DNA of 64,000 bases from Begonia masoniana (Eukaryota > Streptophyta > Magnoliopsida > Cucurbitales > Begoniaceae): contig CM039502.1 of NCBI GenBank assembly GCA_022432975.1, forward strand, positions 3,710,375 to 3,774,374, given 5' to 3'. Below, one piece after another: positions 14,233-25,200 of the stretch (position 1 is the first letter of the stretch; the number at the start of each line of letters is the position of its first letter). The notes beneath the pieces are model-generated. The model searched no databases. It saw only the letters and a program-made list of their open reading frames with translations, and was not told the origin of the DNA. Both the position numbers and the translations under genes were made by a program.

Positions 14233-16231
14233 ATGGCTTCTTGCCCATGCCCTCCCTCCTATTTCATCATCAGGTGCTCCTCCGTTGACGCGAACAAGCA
14301 AAAGTTCAGCAATGTCAAGCTCAATGGGGTTGCTGGATTAGGCTCTTCTATTGTAGCTTCCAGGGTAGAAAATGGAGCTTCTGTCTTGGAAAATGGGTGT
14401 TCGACCAAAGAACATACCCGTCAAAATATTCCGACCAAGAAACAGATGGTTGATAGACATCGTCAGGGGATCATCACCGAAGGAGGGGTTGGATACAGGC
14501 AGACTGTAGTGATAAGATCATATGAAGTAGGCCCTGATAAAACTGCCACTCTTGAGAGCATCCTCAATCTTCTTCAGGTCATCATCTTATTTTTGCTCTT
14601 TTATCTCATCCCATCGTCTCTCTCGGTCTACATCTACACCATAAATCTCCAACTTCAAATTAGAAATAATTGATATGGAATTGGGTAAAGATAGAGAATG
14701 GAAAAATCTGAACTTTCTTACTAAACTAGGCAAAAACTGTATAAAATCATGAATCAAATAATGATTAGTGAAAACTCTTGACAGACAATCCGTCGACAAT
14801 CTAGGAAACAGCTATGAATCATGTGTCTCGCTTGGTAGATTTACAGAAACTGGTTCAAAATAAAAATGCAGTTTAAAATCTGAACAGACAGTGCTTTTGC
14901 CCTGAATGATCTAAGAGACATTTCTTCGAACATATAGGAAACAGCACTGAATCATGTATGGATGTCTGGGCTTCTGGGCAATGGATTCGGAGCTACACAT
15001 GGAATGATGAGGAACAATCTCATCTGGGTGGTCTCCAGAATGCAAGTTCAGATCGACCACTATCCAATCTGGTGAATAAATCCATCAGCCAGAACTTTGA
15101 AAAATAAACAAAAAGTTAAAATTCGTTCCCTCTTTTAACAATAAGAAGAATGAAACAGTGATCTGTGTTTGTAGGGGAGAGGTGATAGACATCGACACAT
15201 GGGTAGGAGCTTCTGGGAAAAATGGAATGAGAAGAGATTGGTTATTTCGAAGTCAAGCCACTGGCCATGTTTTTGCTCGAGGCACAAGGTTCTTCTATTC
15301 TACCTTCATTTGCCTGTACAAAATACTATATAACTACAACAATCGTTCCTAATACTTGAAATTAAGATTGAAACATGGGGTTTTGACTAAATCTGTGTAG
15401 ATTAGAAAGTGGGTTCACAGTTTTAGATTGTTATATGCATTGTACTGAAATGAAAAACGATGAAACAACAGCACATGGGTGATGATGAACCAGCAAACAA
15501 GGCGTCTTTCAAAAATGCCAGAAGAGGTGAGGAATGAGATTTCACCTTGGTTTATAGAAAAGCAAGCAATCAAAGAAGACTTCCCAGAAAAAATAAGCAA
15601 TCTGGACAATAAAGCCAAGTACATCAACTCCAACTTAAAGGTAAATAACACTACAAAAAACCAAATTAAAATCAGTGCAAAAACAAATCTGATTATTACT
15701 ATTTGTTTTCCCTGTCATTTCCAGCCTAAGAGAAGTGATTTGGACATGAATCACCATGTTAACAACGTGAAGTACGTAAGGTGGATGCTTGAGGTAACCC
15801 AAAACAATTGATTTTTCCTACTATGATGTGGTTTTTTCTTGTTCTAGTAAATTTGTCATTGGCCTTTCAGTTTTCTCGTGCAGACGATTCCAGACAACAT
15901 TTTGGAATCACACCAACTTTCTGAAATCACGTTAGAATACAGAAGAGAATGTGGTAGCTCAGATATAGTCGAGTCCCTCTGCGAGCCAGATGGCGATGGG
16001 ATTCTGAATAATGATGCAGTGGAAGAAGAAGATGAAACCAGTTTACTAAATGGGTTTTCGCTGGCCTCTGAAATTCTAAAAGAAGGTGGAATTTGGAGGG
16101 CTTTCAGGGAGGGGAGAATAAGGTATACCCATCTCCTCCAAGCTAAAGGGAAAGCGAAGAATGAAGAGATTGTTAGAGGAAGAACCGTGTGGGAGAAAAA
16201 ACTTCTCAATCTCCCATTTTCAACTCAATGA
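14233..16231 (+). CDS. FatB-like plastid acyl-ACP thioesterase
   Basis: Hydrolyses acyl-acyl carrier protein in the plastid stroma, releasing free fatty acids for export. Exons: 14233-14577, 14938-15071, 15175-15288, 15472-15640, 15725-15793 and 15884-16231, all GT-AG and in phase, 392 residues. The N-terminal ~75 residues look like a transit peptide. Two hot-dog repeats follow: ETALNHVWMSGLLGNGFG, NLIWVVSRMQV, SGKNGMRRDWLFR and WVMMNQQTRRLSKMPEEVR, then DLDMNHHVNNVKY and LEYRREC. The family's Asn-His-Cys residues correspond to Asn263, His265 and Cys300. The block ALNHV/GLLG/NLIWVV/SGKNGMRRDW favours FatB over FatA, but the sequence is divergent: the nearly invariant NQHVNN motif is NHHVNN here. 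Chain-length preference cannot be read from sequence. Confidence 0.9.
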
Positions 16232-16759
16232 AAAAAAAAACTTCTCAAATAGTCAAGTACAACCTCAAGTACATGTCAATTTCCTGTACATTCCAATCAA
16301 TACTTCCCCCTTGTCTTGTCTCCTGGTTCTGCAGACAGAGTGAGAGAGAGGAAGATGTGCAGTGTGCTGTCCTAAAAAAGTGAAAGGGAAGTGGGAAAGA
16401 TCAATGGTATGAACTATATGATATGTTTACGCTGATTAAGGTTGAGGACTAAAAGGAATTATGTTTCAAGAAATGTCCCCCAAAATTTGCAATGTTTCCA
16501 TTATTTTGGGTGGTGTAAACGAGTAAATATAATTCTTAAAAAAAAAAAAAAAAACTAAAAACATCAGTGATAGCTCTGGACTTGAACAAATTCTAAGAGA
16601 TGCCTGCTCTGATGGGTTTAAGCCATCTCGCCAACAGCCCTAAACAAATCCAAGCATATTGATTTTCCGAATTTCTTCAAAGGTTCGAAATGCTAAATTC
16701 ACAATCAAAAGAAAACAATTGGACCCAACAATGACAAATAGACATAAAAGAACAAAAGG

Positions 16760-17345
16760 GCATCGATTTAGGATATAATCCTACAAGAACGTGGTTCTCA
16801 ACGTGTCAACAAGTTAGCATTTATTTCTTACACGAAGTAAAGCATATTGAACAAACAGGCACATACAATGTCCAAACTTGATGCAAATCAGCAGCTCAAC
16901 GATGCAAATGGCAGGTGAGAGCCAGCAAAATGCTCCCACTTTTTTCCCAGGTTCTCTAAAAGATGATAACAAAGTTAGAGAAAAAAAGCGTAACAAAAAT
17001 TGCTGCAGAATTGTAAGTTTTTAACAGCAATATACACATATTTGCAGTTGAATGAATTTTACCAAAACAATTTAGAGGCAAGAGGTAATACCAGTCTTGA
17101 AGGTATGAATTATACTCTCGCATGGTTGGTATTGCAATAAGCCACCACAAGATCAATCTGTATGTAATCAAAGGGTTTCTAGGAGGTGTCCAGAGGCAAA
17201 ACTTCAAAAAGAATGTGTTAAGCTCCACAGTCATAAACACAACGCAAAGGGTAAGAACTTGAATGAAACGCCAAGGACCAAGCAAAGGATGCCACTCATC
17301 TTTGTCCCACTGTGCGGGTGTAAATTGTCCCAGAGTTCTTTTGAC
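16760..17345 (-). pseudogene. Phosphatidylserine synthase (base-exchange type) gene fragment
   Basis: Two consecutive exons of a plant PSS1-like gene are clear: 17345-17092 ([55 protein letters not shown]) and 16955-16867 ([26 protein letters not shown]). A weak third exon start reads LYPKSMP from 16780. The enzyme family swaps serine for the head group of phosphatidylethanolamine or phosphatidylcholine in the ER membrane. Joining exons 1 and 2 in the conserved frame creates TGA where Arg is expected, and joining 2 and 3 creates another TGA. No N-terminal exons were found up to 22200, and the final hydrophobic segment is unrecognisable. The fragment therefore looks like a dead gene remnant. 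Confidence 0.75.
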
Positions 17346-17789
17346 CTGAAATCAAATAATAACAAACCAGTAAGACTTCAAATCATAGATGGCAATTCAA
17401 AATAAAAGGAGGAAAACCTGATGACCAAGCCACGTAAAATTTCTCTTCATTATTTCGCACTTACAAAAATCGGACATCTAACTTTCAAAGTACAAGGTAC
17501 CATTTTCCATTTCTTTCTAAACTAACAAACCTCTGCAGTTTGGAGTAGATAAGGAGACCAGAAAAAACAAATCTAGGTTTTCAAAGGCCCAGGGCTAATC
17601 CATGAACCAACCTCCCCTTGGAACACTTGCAAAGTAGCAGGAGTTCCCTCACAAAAATCTCAAGAAATTAGTGAAAAATAATTTCTCTCTGCTCAGAGAC
17701 AATTACACTAGATAGATTAACATTATCTCATAAATTAGTTTTCATAAATTTATCTTCAATATAATTTTATTGTGATGGATCCAAATAAT

Positions 17790-19600
17790 CCAACAGATAT
17801 CTAAATTATCCAATCACCTCATATTAGATCATAATGTGATTGTTAATTTCACTCTTGGTTTTACAAAAAGGACAATTATGTGGACATAAGACTCTAGATG
17901 GATTCTTCTTCTGAATTTGATCACTTTTCTTTCACTAAAATCCAAACAAAAACTTGAATTTTAGAGGGAACTCTTTCTTCCAAATGAATTTATATAAAAA
18001 AAATTGTTATACGGAACAGTAGTCAACTGAGAGAAAAATGATTGAGATGAGAAACTACTAGAGAGCACCTAAGTCCACCTACGAGAATCGAGAACATTCT
18101 CCCTCAGGGAGAAAAAACTAATAGCCACTTGGAGAATGGCCATATTGCATAAATTTGTGTTGGTCATCTCTCCTCAAAAGGTCAACACCCAAAAGTTGTA
18201 GTGTGATTGATTAGCACTGTAGAGGGAGGCAATAGATTGATTTTTGTAAGGAGATAGACAACAAATGCCTGGAAATCTAACGCATAAGGGCTCATCTCCT
18301 ATCCATTTGCCCTCTCAAAAGCGAATCAAGACTCCATCACCAAATTTAATCCAATGCAATCCTAAAATGATGCAAAACAAAGAGAAATATGTTTTCAAAA
18401 ATTACGAAAAGAGACACAATTAATTTGATTCGTTGCCCAACAGAAAGCTTCAGTACCATATTTGTTTTTAATCACTGTGTGCCAAAGAGAATCACTCTCC
18501 ATAGATAATCTCCAAAATCATTTCCTTGACAACGCTTTATTTCTGACTTCAAAGTTATCCATGTCAAGACCTCCGTGAGATTTTGGATAGATCGCAAATT
18601 TCCTGCGAATAAGATGAGGTTTAGTGTCATTATCATTGCCTTCCCAAAATAGATTTTTTGACCAATTTATCCAATACGCTGCTATCTTGCAAGGAAACTT
18701 AAAAACAGATAAATAGTAAGTTGACATACTATTAAGGCCTGCATGGATTAAGGTGAGCCTACCTCCCCTTGAAAAACATCCCTTTTTTTCCAACTATCTA
18801 ATCCCTTCCTAACTTTTGAATCATTGACGGCCAAAAAGAAGAAGATAGCGGAAGACCCAAATAAGCTAATGACCAACTAGCTTTTTTGCAATTAGTCATT
18901 GCAGCAAAATTGTTCATCATATCCTCTGCAACATTAATACCTACTATATTACTCTTATTGAAATTTAATTTGAGACTAGATAGCAAACCAAATATTATCA
19001 CAATATCGATCAAATTTTGAACTTGGTTTCATCATCAACCGATAAAAGAATAGTGTCATCAACAATAGACTGAAGATGAGAAATAGTATCTGACTTTGAA
19101 TCCTTCAATTAAATTAAGAGTTTTGCTTTCTCTAACTTGAACTCAAGAACCTCATTGATAAATAAGAATAGAAAAGGAGAAAGTGGGTTTCATTATCTAA
19201 ATCCTGTAGAAGCTTGAAATTTACCTCTAACCCGACCAGTAATAAAAATAGATAAATTTGATGGGTAAGCAACTCAAATCTCCGAGTTACACTTCTTAGG
19301 AGTAGTAGGCATGAATAGGTTTCGTTCGTCTTTGCATCAATAATCCTGCTTTGATAAAATCCGCGAAGACCTTAAAATGTTAGTTTTAATCACCTCCCAA
19401 GAGTTTTGAAAAAAAGTCAAAGCGAAACCATTCGGCCTAGGAGCTTTATCTCGATCACTATCAAACAAAGCTTTTCAAATATCCTCTACTTCAAACTTAC
19501 GAGAGAGATGCTCAGCCATGTTAGGAGAAATGGCCTTCCAATCGAGACATGTAAAGAGATTCTCGAGCACTGGTAGGTGTCTTTGAGGACAACACATGAT
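17790..19600 (-). mobile_element. Degenerate LINE (non-LTR retrotransposon), reverse transcriptase region
   Basis: On the minus strand, from 19600 downward, broken frames encode pieces in the order of a plant LINE ORF2: a segment like DRDKAPRPNGFALTFFQ (RT finger/palm start), SPFLFLFINEVLE, the degraded catalytic block near 19050 (VDDTILLS, where the active site is usually YADD), then LKLNFNKSNIVGINV and SLAYLGLPLSSSFWP at 19013-18798. GGRLTLIHAGLNSMSTYYLS at 18793-18518 and CPHNCPFCKTKSEINNH near 17860 (zf-RVT) follow. Stops and frameshifts are frequent. The element lies next to, and may have interrupted, the PSS1-like fragment. Confidence 0.75.
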
Positions 19601-19754
19601 TGAAACTTCACTAATGAAGAAGCTTTAACAACTCCATAGGGAGAGAATAATTGAATGTCTCAACAAGATGTGACCCTTGGCTCAAAGGATGCTCCTTTAT
19701 CATCTCTATTTTATACAATTTGGAGGGGCCTCTCTCTTCCTTTATTTCTTTGAC

Positions 19755-19840
19755 GCGCAGGCGCACACCCACGAACGCACGCACATGTGCGCACGATCGC
19801 GCACGCACGCACATGTGCGCACGATCACGCACGCACGCAT
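19755..19840. repeat. Short tandem repeat of alternating purine-pyrimidine sequence
   Basis: About two copies of a ~30-bp unit containing CACGCACATGTGCGCACGAT (for example 19776-19805 and 19806-19835). Each unit has the palindrome GCACATGTGC. The tract is unusually GC-rich for this window. Confidence 0.7.
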
Positions 19841-20060
19841 GTTTCCCAATAGGAACCTTATGCATGTTTCTAAATCTTTGGTAAATTTAGGATTTTAATG
19901 GATTGTGTGATCGGTTTATTCTTGAGCTAAAAACATTAGAAAACCCCCACTATTATATATCTTAAAACCAAGAACAATAAGTGAATTACTCAAATGATAA
20001 AATAATTATAATGTATTATAAATAATCAAAATAATAGATAATTTGCACTCATAATAAATT

Positions 20061-20949
20061 GAAAAATTATCGATTTTAATCTTGTACTATACCCGTAATT
20101 TAAAGTAGCCCCATGCACTAAAAAGACCGACAAACCGAACCCTGTACTATGATTCCGTTATAGGTCTTAACCGTCCGTCAACAATACCGTTAAGTTTCTA
20201 TTTAAAAAAATAAGAGGTATTTAAAAAAAAATACCAAACAATATTTAATTTATTTGAAATTTTTACCACATGTTTCCTACATTACGGGGAGATAATATAA
20301 ATTTTTTGTAATTTTAAAATATTTTTACGATTTATTGTAATTTTATTTATTTATTTTATAAACTAATTATAATAAATCATACAAGTGTTATAAAATCACA
20401 CAAATTCACAGATTATCTCTTCCAGATATGTTGCACATGTGGTAAAATTTTCAAGTAAATTGAATACTTTTTGGTATTTTTTAAAAATTAATCTCATTTT
20501 CTTATTCACTTTATAAATTAATTTCAAACAAATAGCAAACAATATCCAATTTACTCGGAACATTTTACCACATGTTTATCACAATATGAAAAATAGTTAG
20601 AAAATTTGCGTGATTTTCTAAAAATTGTATGATTTATTATAATTGTTTTATAAAATAAGTAAATAAAATTACAATAAATCGTAAAAAAAAATTTAAATTA
20701 GGAAAATTTTTGCACAATCTTCCTATAATGTATTGAATATGTGGTAAAAATTTTAATTAAATTAAATATCGTTTGATATTTTTTTAAAATACCCCTTATT
20801 TTTGTAAATATAAACTTAACGGAATTGTTAACGGAATGTCAAGACCGATAACGGAATCATAGTACAGAATTCGATTTTGCCGGGTTTTTTAGTACATGGG
20901 GCTATTTGAAATTATCAGTATAGTACAAAGTTAAAATCGATAATTTTCT
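20061..20949. mobile_element. Foldback (Mutator-like) element 1, noncoding
   Basis: An 889-bp element with long imperfect terminal inverted repeats: the left end GAAAAATTATCGATTTTAA and the reverse-complemented right end AGAAAATTATCGATTTTAA continue matching for about 150 bp (both include TAGCCCCATG, TACTATGATTCCGTTAT and CCGTTAAGTTT). It is flanked by a perfect 9-bp direct repeat, TAATAAATT, at 20052-20060 and 20950-20958; 9-bp duplications are characteristic of Mutator-like elements. The interior holds four alternating copies of a ~120-bp AT-rich module (near 20222-20350, 20355-20480, 20528-20650 and 20660-20800). No transposase was seen. Confidence 0.8.
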
Positions 20950-20958
20950 TAATAAATT

Positions 20959-22204
20959 ATACATAAATGTCACATCATGTGTCCGCATATTTATTTGAAA
21001 GTAAAATGAAATATATCTCATGTATTTTGAGTCAATATCAATTGATATGCTAAATGATTGTTTTGAGCCTAACGACCATTGTTGTTTTAGATATTAGCAA
21101 AATGACAAATTTTAACACATCTTAATCGTTTTCACAAGTACATTCAATGGCACGCTCATTTTGAGGACAAATCTTAGTTTGGATTGATTTGTTGTTCGTC
21201 GAATTTTATCATAACATGAGAACGTTTTGCTAACAATTCAATATACAATGCCAACTACCCTAGAAAACAACCAATTATTTTAGAGAAAGACCCTCGTATC
21301 AACCCACCAAACGTATTGATTTTCAATTTTTAATTTTACATCTAAATTACAAATCACATTGTACATTATAAATCTCCTCTTCAGATTTTCAAAATTTAGA
21401 GGAAAGATTTAATGTTCACACTCCCATCTTCAGACAACATTATAAATCTTTCTATCGAGAAACAAGACTAATTTCTAGAATTAAGTCAAAAAATTAAGAA
21501 CAAAGCTTGACAAAATTTTGCTATTATCCATGTGTTTTGTCAATTATTTCATAATAGAAAAATTAAAGTACACCACTCAACTTAAAATGGGTAATTCTAC
21601 GCCCCAAATTTTAGTCACTACAATAATTAAAATAAATTATTAATTATATCAATTAATTATCGCCCAGAGATAAAATTTCAAATATAAAAGCTGAGGGTAA
21701 ATGCTACAAATAACACTCCCTGAGAATGAAAAATTGGGATAAACATGAGAAAATGTTGAAAAGAAGGAACCAACATCTTTTACAATTTACACAGCCTGGT
21801 CTTACTATTTTGACGAGGTGGGGAATGATCAATTATGTTGTGGAGTATTTGAATATTATACAAGTGTTTCTCCTTGATGGTAAACACTCTCACAACTCTA
21901 ATGCAATTACAAATTGGATCCCCATTCACAACTTTACTCCATTGAGACGCGAAGGCACCAAAATAAATTATCCATACCTTTTGTACACTTGAATTTGTTA
22001 GGGCATCTGTGAAAAACGATCAAAAGTGTGTTCAAAATCTCGACCAGCAATCAGAATTGATTCTTGTCAGCAGCCACTGCCAAATTCTGTCTTCTTGGAG
22101 GCAAAAAAACAGAGAGAAACACTCCTTTGAGCAAATTCAACCATGCTTAAGCACTTTATATCACTGCCACTTAACATTTTTCAGTCAATAATGGATGTCT
22201 CAGA
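20959..22204. other. AT-rich spacer left of the helicase gene
   Basis: No conserved coding block or repeat boundary was recognised on either strand. The right part is the helicase 3' UTR. Confidence 0.5.
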
Positions 22205-25200
22205 TCAGTTGCGACATTTTTTGCTTTTCTTCAGAAACATGGACATCCGATCAATCCCATTACCATCCTGTGATCGACTCGTTAGCCATTGCAGAGCCTC
22301 AGCAGCTGCATCTTTTTCTGCACTCTTCTTGTTATTACAGGGATGACCCATTACTTCTATGCCATTAAACTCTACAGATGCTCCAAACTGATTGTTCTTT
22401 AATTGCTTGGTCTTGTAGATGGGCGTGTCATATCCTGCCCTAGTGAGCAATGTCTGAAGCTGACTCTTCGAATTATCACCTCCTGGTCCACTTTCAGTTC
22501 TTGAAACCAGAGACGGTGATGGTGGTGGTGTTGGTGCCAAGAGAGAGGATTTTGACAACTTCAAAAGTTGACGACCAAAAACGAATCTGCCATCTCCTCG
22601 ATCTTCTGAGACCAGCAACCGTACAGCTGATATGAGCTCCTGGTGGGATTGCAAGTCCATCTTCGGCTTCAACAGCTGTTCATACAAAAAAGTTGGTGTA
22701 TTTTCTTTACTAAATGTCAAATATTAACTAGACTAGGAACAGACGATCAGGAAAAATAACTTTGATATAAATGTCTATGCTGCAACTGGATGAGTATAGA
22801 GGAAGGAAATCTCGAGGTTTTTTTTCTGATTGAAAAAAAAGAAATTTCAGATAAAAAAAATGAGCGAGGAGACAAAAATGCACAAAGATCTTGAGTAATA
22901 GCCGAGAAAAAAACAGTAGATTCCTTCAAAATAGTTTCTGAAATATCTCACTCACTTTCTTTTGAATTAGATCATCAATCTCTCCCCTTAAACTTCGATA
23001 CATCTGTGCTATGGCAGGATCCATAAAGAATTCTAAATATCCACCCAACATTTTCAAGTGTCCATCCTGCTTGACAATGGGTCTCAGTATTAGCAGAAAC
23101 AATCACAAAAGATGATGAATGAAGTCAAAAAATTCCTGTCGTGAAGCATCTAAATTGCATTATATGTACAGTAATACTTACATTATCCCCTTGCAAGATG
23201 CTTCCACCAAATAGGAGTAGAGCAGAATCAGAGACAGCTGTTGAATCCCGAAGAAATACAGAATTCACTTTTATCTTCTCATTGAAAACTAACCATGGAA
23301 ATGGAATCCTCGAGTCCCGTGCATTGACAGAGTTCTAAAATATGAAAACATCAAAAGAAAGAGAAGTAAGAGGCCGAGCACAACATGATCAAAGGAATTA
23401 TATGCTCACCGAGTACAGAAGCACTTGGCCATCCTCCATGGTTTTGAGAGAAAATGACCTCTCATTATGCTGCATTTAGCTCAACATAAGTACTCATGAA
23501 TATAATCAGTATCAAGTTAAGATTGGATCCCCATGAAAAAATAAGTAGACAACAAGATAGACAAATGAAGACATCATTTAGCCAACTAAGATTCAATACC
23601 AAGGATAGCTCTTTTAACTATTATTAGACATCTCTTTTCTTATGGTGTACATGGCCATTATGGTATGATTCACAAAGTTCAGCAACTTGTACAGAAAATG
23701 CCTTGGGATTAAAAAACACAAAGTAATAGAGATCTTATATGGTTTATTGATGAAGACTCTCACATACTCTAAGTCATAGGCCAGAGTCATGACAAGACTC
23801 CCCTTCCCCTTGTCATTTATAATGAAATAAATGTACTTAATAAAAATTAAAAGGAGGCGGCCTACCACAACAGAGCTAACCCCTGGATACAGGCCATAAC
23901 AAATAACTGAGCGGACAAGATACTCATCATGGCTCCATCCATTGTAGTTGGTTGTGTGACCATTCACAATTCCAGTATCACTCAGTAAAGAGAAGAACTC
24001 TTTCCTTAGAGAATCAATAGCTTTCATGGATTGTGCTGAAAGAAAATTTTTCCAGCAAAAGTCATAACCAGCAAAATCCCTTTCAGCATTTTTCCAGCCC
24101 TCAAAGGCCCGGACTAATGCAAGGTGGTCACTGTTATCTTGAGAAAACTGATACTTGGCGGCCTCGGCAAGCTAAAAAGGAAAAAAAAAAAATTACTGTC
24201 ATTGTACAGATGAATAAATCAAAATTAGCTAATATTATTTTCTCTTATACTTGTGAGACAACTGGAACCTACGTTTTACTTTTTTAAGTTACGAAATAAA
24301 AATAATCTCAGCATACAAGCCAAAGAAACTACATGCACACGTAATTAACAAAATATACAAACAAAAAGTATAGCTATTTTAAAATATCTTCATTCTCACA
24401 TATATTGCAAGAGATTCTTCAAATATTATCTAAGAGGAAAATGCAACGAACGTCACTTTTTTAGCTTAGTATGGAGGGAGAAAACATTACTAATGTTTCT
24501 AAATAATAACAATATAAACCAATTTGAAGAATAACTAATTAGAAAGGGAGAGTATGGTAATCGCCATCAGGGATCCTTTATTTTTAAAACCAAAACAGTT
24601 GGGACTTGCAAGATAGCAAAAGAGGAATGACAATGCAAATAGTAATCATAGGAGAACTTTGGGCTTATGATCCTGATCAAGAAAAGAAAGCATGTTTATA
24701 AAAATCAACTTACATCTTTTTTGTCGAAAGGTGTTAAAAACGGGTCCCTAACACTAAGGCCAGCAACAACAGTCAATATTGGATCCAGACAATTGAAGAT
24801 TGCCCCTAAAACAAGCATTTTGCCAAGTTTTGGCTCCATTGGAAGCATGGTTAAATAACGCCCTGTCAAGTGGACATAATGAGGCTACTTGTCCCAGATA
24901 TCAAACCTCCCAAAAAGACAAGGTACAAGTATCATGGAAGCCTTACCTAAAACGGTCAAATTTTCTTCCTCATCCAAAGCACCAATAGTTTTTAAATACT
25001 CAATAGCATTCTGAACCTGAAATTAATCACAATCGAATGTCAAAGCAGTAGGCAAGCCACAGCTTAAAGCTTTTATATGTATGGAAGTGAATATAATTGC
25101 TGGTCGGGGGGACAACTGGAGGAGGGGGGGTTGAAGGAAAGCACAGTCTACAAATATTGATCATGTAATTTGAAATAAGAACAAAATAAAAATTAAGGAC

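Noticed and set aside
19611..19898. Cys/Arg/Ala/His-rich frames over the purine-pyrimidine repeat
   Set aside because: Open frames are a by-product of the short tandem repeat; no gene features.
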